A stretch of 64,000 nucleotides of DNA from Janthinobacterium saanense (lineage in GTDB: Bacteria; Pseudomonadota; Gammaproteobacteria; Burkholderiales; Burkholderiaceae_D): the NCBI RefSeq assembly GCF_014200675.1, contig NZ_JACHCI010000001.1, forward strand, positions 372,001-436,000, read 5' to 3'. Shown in pieces: positions 46,694-57,087 of this stretch. The notes below the pieces were generated by a model. That model was not told the DNA's origin. It saw only the letters and a program-made list of their open reading frames with translations, and searched no databases. The position numbers and the translations under genes are program-made. Position 1 is the stretch's first letter; each line of letters starts with the position of its first letter.

Positions 46694-46707
46694 TTATTGA
46701 CGTGCAT
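46659..46707. repeat. Imperfect 12-bp tandem repeats overlapping the queF stop
   Basis: Units ATTGGCGTGCTT (46672 and 46684) are identical and adjacent; ATTGACGTGCAT (46696) and ATTGATGTGCCT (46659) are variants. The third unit covers the end of queF, so the array probably grew from the gene's 3' end. Confidence 0.7.
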
Positions 46708-47536
46708 TACGTAAATTGCCCGGCATCTTGCCCGTGCTGAAATTGCTGCGCCATGGGTTGATATCGAGTCCGCCGCGGCGCGTGTAGCGCGCATAGACAG
46801 ACAGTTTTTGCGGTGCGCACTGGCGCAGGATGTCGACAAAGATGCGTTCCACACATTGCTCGTGGAATTCATTATGTTCACGGAAACCGATCAGATAGCG
46901 CAACAAGCTTTCCTGGTCGATTTGCGGTCCTGCGTACTCGATTTGCACGCTGCCCCAGTCTGGCTGGCCCGTTACCAGGCAGTTCGACTTGAGCAAATGT
47001 GACACCAGCACTTCTTCCACCGGCGCTTCGTCCTTGGCCGCTTTCAGCAACAGGGGCGAAGGTGTGTATTGCGTGACCTCGATATCGAGGCGGTCCAGCA
47101 GCACGCCGTCGAATTCACCCATTTTCAGCTTGCCGAAGTCTTCCTGCAGAGTCAGTTCCAGCTGCACCGGCGCGCCAAAACCGTGCGACAAATCCTGCAC
47201 CAGCAAGGCGCGCAGCGCGTCGGCGCTGGCCAGCCTGGTCTGGTTGAACGAGTTCAGGTAGAGCTTGAACGATTTCGATTCGATGATATTGGGCGAATCG
47301 GCTGGCGCGCTGACCTTGGCAATGGCCACTTGTGGCTTGCCACGCAAGTTGAGCCACGACAATTCATAGGCATTCCAGATATCGAGGCCGAAGAAGGGCA
47401 GGGTGCCGTGCAGCGCCAATTCATCGCGCTTGCCCTGGCGCGGAATCGGAAACAGCAATTCCGGCGCGTAATCGGTACGGTAAGCGGAGTTTTTGCCCAG
47501 TGGAGACAGGCCGGCAAGGTCGTTGGTGGTGGTCAT
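46694..47536 (-). CDS. queF: QueF, NADPH-dependent 7-cyano-7-deazaguanine reductase
   Basis: A 280-residue enzyme of queuosine synthesis reducing preQ0 to preQ1. It is the long YqeF/unimodular type with the QueF motif [11 protein letters not shown] and the catalytic cysteine in [16 protein letters not shown]. The ATG at 47534-47536 gives the normal length; a TTG at 47560 is a weaker alternative. The last codons coincide with a tandem repeat array. It is not in an operon with other queuosine genes here. Confidence 0.94.
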   Translation of the reverse strand: MTTTNDLAGLSPLGKNSAYRTDYAPELLFPIPRQGKRDELALHGTLPFFGLDIWNAYELSWLNLRGKPQVAIAKVSAPADSPNIIESKSFKLYLNSFNQTRLASADALRALLVQDLSHGFGAPVQLELTLQEDFGKLKMGEFDGVLLDRLDIEVTQYTPSPLLLKAAKDEAPVEEVLVSHLLKSNCLVTGQPDWGSVQIEYAGPQIDQESLLRYLIGFREHNEFHEQCVERIFVDILRQCAPQKLSVYARYTRRGGLDINPWRSNFSTGKMPGNLRNARQ

Positions 47537-47630
47537 GGTGGTGTCGCGTAGTTCAGTCAAGCACGCATGGTAGCCTATTTACCGCGATGGCAAGAAGCGG
47601 GGCCAGGACTATCGGCCTGGCCCGGCACTT

Positions 47631-49166
47631 TTAGCCCAGGAACAACTTGTAGACCGGATTACTGGTCTCATCCCAGTAACGATAGCCGAGAGTCTCGAGG
47701 AAACGGGCGAATTCCGGCATTTCCTCGGGGGGCACTTGCAAGCCGATCAGGATACGGCCCACGTCGCCGCCCTGGCTGCGGTAATGGCACAGGGAAATAT
47801 TCCAGTTTGGCGCCATACTGTCGAGGAAACGCATCAGCGCGCCCGGGCGCTCGGGAAACTCGAAGCGGTACAGCAGCTCGTCCTGCGCCAGCTGGCTCTT
47901 GCCGCCGACCAGGTGGCGCAAATGGGTCTTGGCCAGTTCGTCGTGCGTCAGGTCCAGGGTCTTGAATTCGTGTTCTTCAAAGAGGCTCGCCACCTGGGCC
48001 GATTCGTCGCGGTTGGCGATCTGGATGCCGACAAATACGTGGGCCTGTTTTGCATCGCTGATGCGGTAGTTAAATTCCGTCACGTTGCGCGCGCCCACCA
48101 GCGAGCAGAAGCGTTTAAAGCTGCCGCGCTGTTCGCGCATGGTGACGGCAAACACGGCTTCGCGGAATTCACCGAGTTCGGCCCGTTCGGCAACAAAACG
48201 CAGGCGGTCGAAATTCATATTGGCGCCGCTGGCGATCGTTACCAGGGTTTCATTGTTGACCGGGTGGCGCGACAGGCTGGCCCGTTCCACATAAGCCTTG
48301 GCGCCGGCGATGGCCAGCGCGCCCGATGGCTCCAGAATGCTGCGCGTATCCGTAAACACATCCTTGATGGCGGCGCAGATGGCGTCCGTGTCGACGGTGA
48401 TGATTTCATCGACATACGCTTGCACCAGGCGGAAGGTTTCTTCGCCGGCCAGGCGCACGGCCGTGCCATCGGCAAATAGGCCCACGTCGTTCAGAGTGAC
48501 GCGCTCGCCGGCTTTCAGCGAACGGGCCATGGCGTTCGAATCGACGCTTTGCACGCCGATGATCTTGATGTCCGGGCGAATCTGTTTCACGTAGGCCGCG
48601 ATGCCCGCGATCAGGCCGCCGCCGCCTATCGGCGCAAAAATCGCATGGATGGGGCCGGCGTGCTGGCGCAAAATTTCCATGCCGATGGTGCCCTGGCCGG
48701 CGATCACATCAGGATCGTCAAACGGGTGCACAAAGGTCAGCTTCTGTTCCAGTTCCAGCGTTTTGGCATGGTTGAAGGCATCCGTGTAGGACTCGCCGTG
48801 CAAGACCACTTCGACTTGCGTGCCACCGCGTTGCTTGACCGCCTCGACCTTCACTTGCGGCGTGGTGGTCGGCATGACGATGACGGCACGGCAGCCCATG
48901 CGCGCTGCCGACAGGGCCACGCCCTGGGCATGGTTGCCGGCCGAAGCGCAAATGACGCCCCGTTTGCGTTCCGCATCGCTGAGCTTGGCCATCTTGTTGT
49001 AGGCGCCGCGTATCTTGAAGCTGAACACGCTTTGCATGTCTTCGCGCTTGAAATAAATCTGGTTGCCCAGGCGTTGCGACAGGGCAGGGGCCAGTTCCAG
49101 CGGCGTTTCGGTGGCGACGTCATAGACGCGGGCGGTCAGGATTTTCTTGAGGTAGTCGATGTTCAT
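47631..49166 (-). CDS. ilvA: Biosynthetic threonine deaminase
   Basis: A 511-residue PLP enzyme converting threonine to 2-oxobutyrate for isoleucine synthesis. The PLP lysine lies in SFKIRGAYNKM near residue 52, the phosphate loop is GGGGLIAGIA, and two ACT-like regulatory domains occupy about 330-511 (isoleucine feedback). The ATG at 49164-49166 (MNIDYLKK) is chosen over a TTG three codons earlier. Confidence 0.95.
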   Translation of the reverse strand: MNIDYLKKILTARVYDVATETPLELAPALSQRLGNQIYFKREDMQSVFSFKIRGAYNKMAKLSDAERKRGVICASAGNHAQGVALSAARMGCRAVIVMPTTTPQVKVEAVKQRGGTQVEVVLHGESYTDAFNHAKTLELEQKLTFVHPFDDPDVIAGQGTIGMEILRQHAGPIHAIFAPIGGGGLIAGIAAYVKQIRPDIKIIGVQSVDSNAMARSLKAGERVTLNDVGLFADGTAVRLAGEETFRLVQAYVDEIITVDTDAICAAIKDVFTDTRSILEPSGALAIAGAKAYVERASLSRHPVNNETLVTIASGANMNFDRLRFVAERAELGEFREAVFAVTMREQRGSFKRFCSLVGARNVTEFNYRISDAKQAHVFVGIQIANRDESAQVASLFEEHEFKTLDLTHDELAKTHLRHLVGGKSQLAQDELLYRFEFPERPGALMRFLDSMAPNWNISLCHYRSQGGDVGRILIGLQVPPEEMPEFARFLETLGYRYWDETSNPVYKLFLG

Positions 49167-49382
49167 AGTCTGCAAGCGAGTGATTCTGGGCCAGGAACTT
49201 ACTGGAACGTGTACGTCGATAGCGGTCTTGCCATAGCGGATAAGCCAGGCAACTGATTTACGTGATAGATATTACGCGGTAGAACTACAGGCCGGTGAGC
49301 CCTTGTGGCTGCGCACGGTTGATGCCCGGTACAGTCTGCGCTTCATTATAATGTAGAGCTTTACAGCATCGGGTAGTGTTCA

Positions 49383-49874
49383 ATGATCGAATCTGCAATC
49401 GTCTGGTTGCTGCACCTGATTGCAGCGCCAGAGGTCGGGCTGACATCGGTCTTTCTGATCAGCTTTATCTCCGCCACCTTGTTGCCGCTCGGCTCAGAGC
49501 CGGCCGTGTTTGCCGTGATCAAGGCCAATCCCTCGCTGTTCTGGGCGGTCATCGCGGTGGCCACCGTGGGCAATACCCTGGGCGGCGTGGTCGACTACTG
49601 GATGGGCTACCGGGCCAAGCAGGCGTTTGCCAAGGAGCGCGAGACGCGCTGGTTCGGCTGGCTGGCCCGCTATGGCGCAAAAACCATGTTGCTGGCCTGG
49701 CTGCCCGGCATCGGCGACCCGCTGTGCACCCTGGCCGGCTGGCTCAAGCTGCCGTTCTGGCCCAGCGTGGCTTATATGGCCATCGGCAAGTGCGCGCGTT
49801 ACCTGACCATGACGATATTACTGCTGTATGTACCTGATGGTACCTGGCACTGGATAGGCACATTGCTGTCTTGA
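49383..49874 (+). CDS. YqaA-like DedA-superfamily membrane protein
   Basis: A 163-residue inner-membrane protein with about four hydrophobic segments. PLGSEPAVFAVI, GNTLGGVVDYWMGY and LPGIGDPLCTLAGWL correspond to the re-entrant loop motifs of the YqaA branch of the DedA (VTT domain) family. DedA members are linked to lipid carrier recycling and proton-dependent homeostasis; a specific role here is not known. TATAAT at 49347-49352 lies upstream but without a good -35. Confidence 0.82.
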   Translation: MIESAIVWLLHLIAAPEVGLTSVFLISFISATLLPLGSEPAVFAVIKANPSLFWAVIAVATVGNTLGGVVDYWMGYRAKQAFAKERETRWFGWLARYGAKTMLLAWLPGIGDPLCTLAGWLKLPFWPSVAYMAIGKCARYLTMTILLLYVPDGTWHWIGTLLS

Positions 49875-49969
49875 GTGAGATCAAATGCAAGCCCATTCCG
49901 GTCCGTTTTTAACAGTTTGATAATTTGTGGGCTTGGTCGATTCTTGGCATTTTTACTCAAAAAAAGCCG

Positions 49970-50012
49970 ATATGGTCATTTTTTATTCATATAAAAATTG
50001 GCTTGACCATAT
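49970..50012. promoter_or_regulatory. Spaced 9-bp inverted repeat upstream of the FAD/Fe-S oxidoreductase
   Basis: ATATGGTCA (49970-49978) and TGACCATAT (50004-50012) are perfect inverted arms with centres 34 bp apart, about three helical turns, in an A/T-rich spacer. It looks like paired half-sites for a regulator, possibly of the GntR type by the GGTC/GACC core. Confidence 0.45.
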
Positions 50013-50129
50013 TTGCTATGGATCGCCAGACCCGACATAAACCTTGGGCGGGCTAAGGCTGTTAGGGCATGGTGCGGCGCAATAAGCTAGAATGGGTCTT
50101 TAGGGTAAGTCCACACGTCACCACATTCC

Positions 50130-53100
50130 ATGAACGCTCCCGCACAAATTCAAGCTTTATTGGCAGAAACACCCAATGGTCCAGCAGCCAGCCGACTGCG
50201 CGAAATCCCCTATAACTACACGTCGTTTTCCGATCGCGAGATCGTCATCCGGCTGTTGGGCGAGGACTCCTGGCGTCTGCTCGATGAGCTGCGCGGCGTG
50301 CGTCAGACGGGCCGTTCGGCGCGCATGCTGTACGAAGTGCTGGGCGATATCTGGGTAGTGCGCCGCAATCCCTATCTGCAAGACGATTTGCTGGACAATC
50401 CCAAGCGCCGCCAGGGCTTGATCGACGCCTTGCACCACCGCCTGGCCGAAGTCGACAAGCGCCGCCTGACGGTCGATAGCGCCGCCGATGCTGCTGCCGA
50501 TACGGCTGCAAATACCCAGCAGCGCAGCGCCAATGTCGAGTCCCTGCTGAAAGCAGCGAGCAAGGCCGTGGCCGATTTTGGCGACGAGTTCCGCAAGACC
50601 TACGACTTGCGCAAGCGCACGGTCAAGGTGCTGGGCCGTTACACCGAAAAACACAATGTCCGCTTCGACGGCATGACGCGCGTGTCCCACGTGACGGACG
50701 CCACCGACTGGCGGGTCGAATACCCTTTCGTTGTGTTGACGCCCGACACGGAAGAGGAAATGGCCGGCCTGGTCAAAGGCTGTATCGAGCTGGGGCTGAC
50801 CATCATCCCGCGCGGCGGCGGCACCGGCTACACGGGTGGCGCGATTCCCCTGACGCCCATGTCGGCTGTCATCAACACGGAAAAGCTGATCACCCTGGGC
50901 GCGGTGGAAATGCAAGTCTTGCCGGGCTTGACGCATGAATACGCGACGATCAATTCGGGCGCCGGCGTGATTACCAATAAAGTATCGGAAGCGGCGGAAA
51001 AAGCCGGTTTCGTGTTTGCCGTCGACCCGACTTCGGCCCATGCATCGTGTATCGGCGGCAACGTCGCCATGAATGCGGGCGGCAAGAAAGCCGTGTTGTG
51101 GGGCACGGCGCTGGACAATCTGGCCTCGTGGCGCATGGTCGACCCGAATGGCGATTGGCTCGATGTCACGCGCCTGGACCATAACCTGGGCAAGATCCAC
51201 GATATCGCACTGGCGCGTTTCCAGCTGGAATGGCGTCACCCGAGCACCCGCGACGCCAATAAGCCGAACGCGCCGTTCAAGACGGAAATCCTGGAAATTC
51301 CTGGCCGCAAATTCCGCAAGGAAGGCCTGGGCAAGGACGTGACCGATAAATTCCTGGCCGGCTTGCCAGGCATCCAGAAAGAAGGCTGCGACGGCCTGAT
51401 TACCTCGGCGCGCTGGATTTTGCACAAGATGCCGAAATTTACCCGCACGGTCTGCCTGGAATTCTTTGGCCAGGCGCGCGATGCGATTCCGTCGATCGTG
51501 GAAATCAAGGATTACCTGGACGGTTTGCCGGCCAAGGGCGAGCAATACACCACCCTGCGCCTGGCTGGCCTGGAGCATCTGGACGAACGCTATCTGCGCG
51601 CCGTCGGTTACGCCACCAAGTCGAAACGGGGCGTGTTGCCGAAGATGGCGCTGTTTGGCGATATCGTCGGCGACGATGAAAATGCCGTCGCGCAAGCGGC
51701 CTCGGAAGTGGTGCGTATCGCCAACACGCGCGTGGGGGAAGGTTTTGTTGCCGTCAGCCCCGAAGCGCGCAAGAAATTCTGGCTCGACCGTGCCCGCACG
51801 GCAGCGATTGCCAAGCACACCAACGCGTTCAAGATCAATGAAGACGTGGTGATCCCGCTCAATCGCATGGGCGAATACACGGATGGCATCGAGCGCATCA
51901 ATATCGAGCTGTCGATCAAGAACAAGCTGCAACTGGCCGAGGCCCTGAGCGCATTCTTTGGCAAGGGCAATTTGCCGATCGGCAAGAGCGACGACGCCTC
52001 GGACGACCGCGTGGATGACGCTGAAATGCTGGGCGACCGCGCTGAGCAGGCGCAGCAGTTGCTGGCTGATGTGACCGCCCGCTGGACTTATCTGCTGGGC
52101 CAACTGGACCGGCCGCTGGCCGACGTCAAAGGCGAGCTGGCCGAACTGGGCCTGGAGCGCTTGCTGCCCGTGTTCGATGCGCGCCTGGAAACACAGCCTG
52201 CCGCCAGCTTGTTTGACGTGGTGCAAGACCGCACCGTGCGCATTACCTGGAAACAAGAAATCCGCGCCCAGCTGCGCCAGATTTTCAATGGCGCCGCCTT
52301 CAAGCTCATTCTTGACGAGGCGACGGCGATCCACGCGCGCATCTTGCGTTCGCGCGTCTTCGTGGCGCTGCACATGCATGCAGGCGATGGCAATGTGCAC
52401 ACCAACTTGCCCGTCAACTCGGACAATTACGAAATGCTGCAAGACGCCCACCAAGCCGTGGGCCGCATCATGATCTTGGCCCGCTCGCTCAATGGCGTGA
52501 TTTCTGGCGAGCACGGTATCGGCATTACCAAGCTGGAATTTTTGACGGAAGAAGAGATCGGCGACTTCCGCAGCTACAAGCTGCGCATCGATCCCGAAGG
52601 CCGCTTCAACAAGGGGAAACTGCTGAACTTGCCGGGCATGGGGGCCGACTTGCGCAATGCCTACACGCCATCGTTCGGCCTGATGGGACACGAGTCCCTG
52701 ATCATGCAGCAAAGCGATATTGGCGCGATTGCCGACAGCGTCAAGGATTGCTTGCGCTGCGGCAAGTGCAAACCCGTGTGCTCGACCCACGTGCCGCGCG
52801 CCAACTTGCTGTATTCGCCGCGCGACAAGATTTTGGCGACTTCGTCACTGATCGAAGCTTTCCTGTACGAAGAACAGACGCGGCGCGGCATTTCCATCAA
52901 GCATTGGGAAGAATTCGAAGACGTGGCCGACCACTGCACGGTCTGCCATAAATGCGTCACGCCTTGCCCCGTGAACATCGACTTTGGCGATGTATCCATG
53001 AATATGCGCAATCTGCTGCGCAAGATGGACAAGAAAAGCTTTAATCCGGGCACCAAGGCGACCATGATGTTCCTCAACGCCACTGATCCCGTGACCATCA

Positions 53101-54161
53101 ATGCCACGCGCAAGGTCATGATAGGCTGGGGTTACAAGGCGCAGCGTCTGGGCCACGATCTGCTCAAGAAATTTGCCAAAAAGCAGACCAAGGCGCCGCC
53201 GCCATCGACCGGCAAGCCGCCTGTGAAAGCGCAGGTGATTCACTTCATCAACAAAAAGATGCCGGGCAACCTGCCGAAGAAATCGGCGCGCGCCTTGCTC
53301 GACATTGAAGATGACAAGGTGATCCCGATCATCCGTAATCCGAAGACCACCACGGCCGATACGGAAGCCGTGTTCTACTTCCCCGGTTGCGGTTCCGAGC
53401 GTCTGTTCTCGCAAGTGGGCCTGGCGACGCAAGCGATGCTGTGGGAAGTGGGCGTGCAGACGGTCTTGCCACCGGGTTATCTGTGCTGCGGTTATCCGCA
53501 GCGGGGCGCAGGCGAGTTCGACAAGGCTGAAAAGATGATGACGGACAACCGCGTCCTGTTCCATCGCATGGCCAACACGCTCAATTACCTCGATATCAAG
53601 ACGGTGCTGGTGTCCTGCGGCACGTGTTATGACCAGTTGGCGACTTACCAGTTTGAAAAGATTTTCCCTGGCTGCCGCATCATGGATATCCATGAATATT
53701 TGCTGGAGAAAAACGTCAAGCTGGAAAACGTGAATGGCACCCGTTATATGTACCACGAGCCATGCCACAATCCGATGAAGCTGCAAGAGTCGGGCAAGAC
53801 CATCAATTCGCTGATCAGCACGGTAGACAACGTGAAGATTGAAAAGAATGACCGTTGCTGCGGAGAATCGGGTTCCCTGGCCGTGACGCGTCCGGACATT
53901 TCCACGCAAGTACGTTTCCGCAAGGAAGAAGAAATGGTCAAGGGCGCCGACAAGCTGCGCGGCGATGGTTTCACGGGCGACGTAAAAATCCTCACCAGCT
54001 GCCCATCGTGCCTGCAAGGCTTGTCGCGCTACAATGACGATTCGGGCACCACCGCCGACTACATCGTCGTCGAGATCGCCAAACATTTGCTGGGAGAAAA
54101 CTGGATGCCAGACTATGTGAAACGCGCCAACGATGGCGGCATCGAACGGGTGCTGGTGTGA
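50130..54161 (+). CDS. DUF3683-type FAD-linked oxidase / Fe-S oxidoreductase fusion
   Basis: A 1343-residue cytosolic or membrane-associated flavoprotein. Order: DUF3683 (about 20-95); FAD-binding PCMH domain with [19 protein letters not shown] near 230; FAD-oxidase C-terminal domain with the [14 protein letters not shown] metal/substrate motif near 750 and SGEHGIG near 793; two 4Fe-4S motifs ([11 protein letters not shown] near 873, [12 protein letters not shown] near 936); and two CCG domains (YFPGCG near 1085 with CCGYPQ, and CCGESGSL near 1244). This resembles D-2-hydroxyacid dehydrogenases (D-lactate, D-2-hydroxyglutarate, glycolate) fused to GlpC/LutA-like electron transfer. The exact substrate is undetermined. 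Its stop overlaps the HIT gene. Confidence 0.9.
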   Translation: MNAPAQIQALLAETPNGPAASRLREIPYNYTSFSDREIVIRLLGEDSWRLLDELRGVRQTGRSARMLYEVLGDIWVVRRNPYLQDDLLDNPKRRQGLIDALHHRLAEVDKRRLTVDSAADAAADTAANTQQRSANVESLLKAASKAVADFGDEFRKTYDLRKRTVKVLGRYTEKHNVRFDGMTRVSHVTDATDWRVEYPFVVLTPDTEEEMAGLVKGCIELGLTIIPRGGGTGYTGGAIPLTPMSAVINTEKLITLGAVEMQVLPGLTHEYATINSGAGVITNKVSEAAEKAGFVFAVDPTSAHASCIGGNVAMNAGGKKAVLWGTALDNLASWRMVDPNGDWLDVTRLDHNLGKIHDIALARFQLEWRHPSTRDANKPNAPFKTEILEIPGRKFRKEGLGKDVTDKFLAGLPGIQKEGCDGLITSARWILHKMPKFTRTVCLEFFGQARDAIPSIVEIKDYLDGLPAKGEQYTTLRLAGLEHLDERYLRAVGYATKSKRGVLPKMALFGDIVGDDENAVAQAASEVVRIANTRVGEGFVAVSPEARKKFWLDRARTAAIAKHTNAFKINEDVVIPLNRMGEYTDGIERINIELSIKNKLQLAEALSAFFGKGNLPIGKSDDASDDRVDDAEMLGDRAEQAQQLLADVTARWTYLLGQLDRPLADVKGELAELGLERLLPVFDARLETQPAASLFDVVQDRTVRITWKQEIRAQLRQIFNGAAFKLILDEATAIHARILRSRVFVALHMHAGDGNVHTNLPVNSDNYEMLQDAHQAVGRIMILARSLNGVISGEHGIGITKLEFLTEEEIGDFRSYKLRIDPEGRFNKGKLLNLPGMGADLRNAYTPSFGLMGHESLIMQQSDIGAIADSVKDCLRCGKCKPVCSTHVPRANLLYSPRDKILATSSLIEAFLYEEQTRRGISIKHWEEFEDVADHCTVCHKCVTPCPVNIDFGDVSMNMRNLLRKMDKKSFNPGTKATMMFLNATDPVTINATRKVMIGWGYKAQRLGHDLLKKFAKKQTKAPPPSTGKPPVKAQVIHFINKKMPGNLPKKSARALLDIEDDKVIPIIRNPKTTTADTEAVFYFPGCGSERLFSQVGLATQAMLWEVGVQTVLPPGYLCCGYPQRGAGEFDKAEKMMTDNRVLFHRMANTLNYLDIKTVLVSCGTCYDQLATYQFEKIFPGCRIMDIHEYLLEKNVKLENVNGTRYMYHEPCHNPMKLQESGKTINSLISTVDNVKIEKNDRCCGESGSLAVTRPDISTQVRFRKEEEMVKGADKLRGDGFTGDVKILTSCPSCLQGLSRYNDDSGTTADYIVVEIAKHLLGENWMPDYVKRANDGGIERVLV

Positions 54162-54610
54162 GTTCCGTGCACTGCGATCTGTGCACCTTGCTCGATGGCT
54201 ACGCCAGCAAGCAGGGGCTGGAAACCTTGTTATGGCGCAGCGACCGGCTGGCCGTGGTGGCGGTCGATGACGCCGCCTATCCCGGCTTTTGCCGAGTAAT
54301 CTGGAACAAGCACGTCAAGGAAATGACGGATTTGACACCGGGCGAGCGCAATTACGTGATGGAAGTGGTGTGGCAAGTCGAGCTGGCCGTGCGTGAAGTG
54401 ATGCAGCCGGAAAAGGTGAATGTCGCCAGTTTCGGCAATATGACGCCGCATGTGCACTGGCATGTGATTCCCCGCTACCGCGACGACGCGCATTTCCCCC
54501 ATCCGAGCTGGGCCGTGGTGCAGCGCGAAACGCCGGCCGCCGTGCTGGCCGAGCGCCGCGCCCTGCTGCCGGCACTACGCACCGCCATTATTCAACGCTT
54601 ATCGGCATAA
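54158..54610 (+). CDS. HIT-family nucleotide hydrolase/transferase
   Basis: A 150-residue HIT protein. The histidine triad HVHWHVI is at 98-104; an N-terminal CDLC (6-9) may bind zinc. It starts with GTG inside the preceding stop (GTGA), so translation is coupled to the oxidoreductase. HIT proteins hydrolyse phosphoramidates or dinucleotides; the substrate here is not known. Confidence 0.9.
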   Translation: MSSVHCDLCTLLDGYASKQGLETLLWRSDRLAVVAVDDAAYPGFCRVIWNKHVKEMTDLTPGERNYVMEVVWQVELAVREVMQPEKVNVASFGNMTPHVHWHVIPRYRDDAHFPHPSWAVVQRETPAAVLAERRALLPALRTAIIQRLSA

Positions 54611-54612
54611 TT

Positions 54613-55059
54613 ATGAGTACAAATTCTACCCCGCAACCGACGGACATTACCGTCCATAACCAGTCGCGCGTGCTCGACATCGCTTTTGACGATGGCAGCC
54701 AGTTCGCGCTGCCGTTTGAATACCTGCGCGTGTATTCGCCATCGGCCGAAGTGCAAGGCCATGGCAAGGGCCAGGAAGTCTTGCAACTGGGCAAGCGCCT
54801 GGTGGGCTTGACAAATCTGGAGCCAGTTGGCAACTACGCCGTGCAACCGACTTTCAGCGATGGTCACAATACGGGCCTGTACACCTGGAGCTATCTGTAC
54901 AAGCTGGGCGCCGAGCAAAGCAAGCTGTGGCAAGACTATCTGGACCGCCTGACGGCCGCCGGTTATCCGGGCGACAGCGGCCGCGATGCGCTGGCCGACA
55001 TGACGATCAAACAATCTTCTGGTCACGTCCACGGCCCCAGCTGCGGTCACAAACACTAA
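54613..55059 (+). CDS. DUF971 (gamma-butyrobetaine hydroxylase N-domain-like) protein
   Basis: A 148-residue protein with the DUF971 pattern (VLDIAFDDGSQFALPFEYLRVYSPSAEV read in parts; GNYAVQPTFSDGHNTGLYTWSYL). This domain is found alone next to ubiE in many betaproteobacteria and also in the Apbc/Mrp context. The C-terminus GHVHGPSCGHKH is rich in His/Cys and could bind metal. A terminator follows. Confidence 0.88.
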   Translation: MSTNSTPQPTDITVHNQSRVLDIAFDDGSQFALPFEYLRVYSPSAEVQGHGKGQEVLQLGKRLVGLTNLEPVGNYAVQPTFSDGHNTGLYTWSYLYKLGAEQSKLWQDYLDRLTAAGYPGDSGRDALADMTIKQSSGHVHGPSCGHKH

Positions 55060-55071
55060 GTTTTTCATCGC

Positions 55072-55125
55072 AAAAATGGGCTGCCCCGGACGGTTGACAC
55101 CGCTCCGGCGCAGCCCATTTTTTTT
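55072..55125 (+). terminator. Intrinsic terminator after the DUF971 gene
   Basis: ATGGGCTGC pairs with GCAGCCCAT, with CCGGA/TCCGG inside, and is followed by eight T. Confidence 0.85.
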
Positions 55126-55208
55126 GTCCGTTTTTTTGTCCCTATGGCAAGCAGGGTGAAATGGGCTTGCGCTTGTATAATGCACTTAGTTCAAACAGGC
55201 TGCCTACC

Positions 55209-55943
55209 ATGACCAATACCACCCATTTCGGATATAAAACAGTTGCAGAAGACGACAAAGTGCGCGAAGTCGCCAAGGTGTTCCATTCCGTCGCTGCCAA
55301 ATATGATGTGATGAATGACTTGATGTCGGGCGGGCTGCACCGTCTGTGGAAGACCTTTACGATCGCCAACGCGGGCGTGCGCCCTGGCTTCAAGGTACTC
55401 GATATCGCTGGCGGCACGGGCGACCTGTCGAAGGCCTTTGCCAAGCAGGCTGGCCCCACCGGTGAAGTCTGGCTGACCGACATTAATGAGTCGATGTTGC
55501 GCGTGGGCCGCGATCGCCTCTTGAATCGTGGCTTATTGACCCCAACTCTGCTGTGCGATGCTGAAAAGCTACCTTTTCCTGATAACTATTTTGACCGTGT
55601 CAGCGTGGCTTTCGGCTTGCGTAATATGACACACAAGGATGTGGCGCTGGCAGAAATGCGCCGCGTGCTGAAACCGGGCGGCAAGCTGCTGGTCCTTGAA
55701 TTTTCCAAGGTAGCAGCGCCGCTGCAAAAACCATACGATCTGTATTCGTTCTCGGTATTGCCGTGGTTCGGACAGAAAATTGCGGGTGATGCGGAAAGCT
55801 ATCGCTATTTGGCGGAATCGATCCGCATGCACCCGGACCAGGAAACGCTGAAGACCATGATGGAAACGGCGGGCCTGGAACGTGTGCAATATTACAATTT
55901 GACGGCAGGTATTGCCGCTTTGCATACCGGCATCAAGATGTAG
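55209..55943 (+). CDS. ubiE: UbiE C-methyltransferase of ubiquinone/menaquinone synthesis
   Basis: A 244-residue SAM-dependent methyltransferase acting on demethylmenaquinol and [25 protein letters not shown], the SAM motif LDIAGGTGD and LLVLEFSKV are family signatures. The ATG at 55209 (MTNTTHFG) is chosen; the frame is open upstream. With ubiJ and ubiB downstream it forms a ubiquinone cluster. Confidence 0.96.
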   Translation: MTNTTHFGYKTVAEDDKVREVAKVFHSVAAKYDVMNDLMSGGLHRLWKTFTIANAGVRPGFKVLDIAGGTGDLSKAFAKQAGPTGEVWLTDINESMLRVGRDRLLNRGLLTPTLLCDAEKLPFPDNYFDRVSVAFGLRNMTHKDVALAEMRRVLKPGGKLLVLEFSKVAAPLQKPYDLYSFSVLPWFGQKIAGDAESYRYLAESIRMHPDQETLKTMMETAGLERVQYYNLTAGIAALHTGIKM

Positions 55944-55968
55944 TGTTGCCGGCACTTTAGGAGATGGA

Positions 55969-56940
55969 ATGAAGATGAAGAAATTTTTGGTTGGCATGAT
56001 GTTGGCCGCGACCACGGTATCGATGCTGGGCGAAGCCCTGGCGCGTCCCATGGGAGGTGGCCGTTCCATCGGCCGCCAGTCGCAAAACGTAGGTCGTCAG
56101 GCGCCCGCTCCGGCACCGGCACCTGCGCCTAGCCAGGCACCACGTCAAGCTCAACCGACGCCAGCTCCGGCGGCCGCTGCTGCGGCAAAACCGCCTAGCC
56201 GCTGGAAAGGCATTCTGGGCGGCGCCTTGCTGGGCCTGGGCCTGGGCGCGCTGCTGTCGCATTTTGGCCTGGGAGGTGCTTTGGCCAGCATGATCAGCTC
56301 GCTGCTGATGGTGGCCTTGATCGCTGGCGTGATTTTCTTTATCTACCGCATGGTACGCAACAAGCGCGATGGCGGCACGGCGAATGCCAACAACGGCGGC
56401 AACAATCCGTTTGCCAATTTTGGTGGCAATTTCAATAATACGCCTGCACCGGCTGGCAATGTGCCGGACATCGGTTCGCGCATTCCACCGCTGCCGCCGC
56501 TGCAGCCGGTCTCGTCCGGTGTAGGCCTGGACAAGCCGGAACCTGCCGCTGCCGCGCCCTGGGGCGTGCCAGCCGATTTCGACAAGGATAACTTTTTGCG
56601 CCATGCGAAAAGCAATTTCATTCGTTTGCAAGCAGCCTGGGACAAATCGGACGTCAATGACATCCGTGAATTCACCTCGCCGGAAGTGTATGCAGAACTG
56701 CGCATGCAAATCCAGGAACGTGGCGGCCAGGCAGACTTTACCGACGTGGTCACCATCGATGGTGAATTGCTGGGCATAGAAACGGCCGCCAATGATTATC
56801 TGGCCAGCGTGAAATTCACCGGCCTGATCCGTTCGGCGCCGAACGCGGCAGCCGAGCCGTTCGCGGAAGTGTGGAATATGTCGAAACCCCTCAACGGCAA
56901 TGGTGGTTGGGTCTTGGCGGGCATACAACAATTGAACTAA
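55969..56940 (+). CDS. Tim44-like domain membrane protein
   Basis: A 323-residue protein. A signal/anchor segment (about 1-25) precedes a Pro/Ala/Gln-rich stretch (about 45-75), a second hydrophobic pair (ILGGALLGLGLGALLSHF and ISSLLMVALIAGVIFFIY) and a C-terminal Tim44-like domain (about 200-323; KSNFIRLQAAWDKSDVNDIREF, VWNMSKPLNGNGGWVLAGIQQ). AGGAG at 55959-55963 supports the ATG. Its function is not known; position between ubiE and ubiJ is common in the order. Confidence 0.85.
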   Translation: MKMKKFLVGMMLAATTVSMLGEALARPMGGGRSIGRQSQNVGRQAPAPAPAPAPSQAPRQAQPTPAPAAAAAAKPPSRWKGILGGALLGLGLGALLSHFGLGGALASMISSLLMVALIAGVIFFIYRMVRNKRDGGTANANNGGNNPFANFGGNFNNTPAPAGNVPDIGSRIPPLPPLQPVSSGVGLDKPEPAAAAPWGVPADFDKDNFLRHAKSNFIRLQAAWDKSDVNDIREFTSPEVYAELRMQIQERGGQADFTDVVTIDGELLGIETAANDYLASVKFTGLIRSAPNAAAEPFAEVWNMSKPLNGNGGWVLAGIQQLN

Positions 56941-57025
56941 TGTCAATTAGTTCCTGAGCGGCAGCTTAAGCGCAGAATGAATTCTTGCTGCTTGAGGGAT
57001 ATTTCCTGCTGAACTGGTAAGATCG

Positions 57026-57058
57026 AAACCGCCCGTGTTATTGACGGGCGGTTTTTTC
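57026..57058 (+). terminator. Intrinsic terminator after the Tim44-like gene
   Basis: AACCGCCCGT pairs with ACGGGCGGTT around GTTATTG, followed by a T-run. Confidence 0.88.
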
Positions 57059-57087
57059 TTTTTAAGGGCGCCACTACGCGCAAGGTA

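Noticed and set aside
46495..46740. 81-codon plus-strand frame in the queF-ptsN gap
   Set aside because: It runs antisense into the end of queF, is partly translated from the tandem repeats and lacks a good start context.
50157..52790. Minus-strand open frame of 877 codons
   Set aside because: Antisense to the FAD oxidoreductase; same reasoning as for the other shadows.
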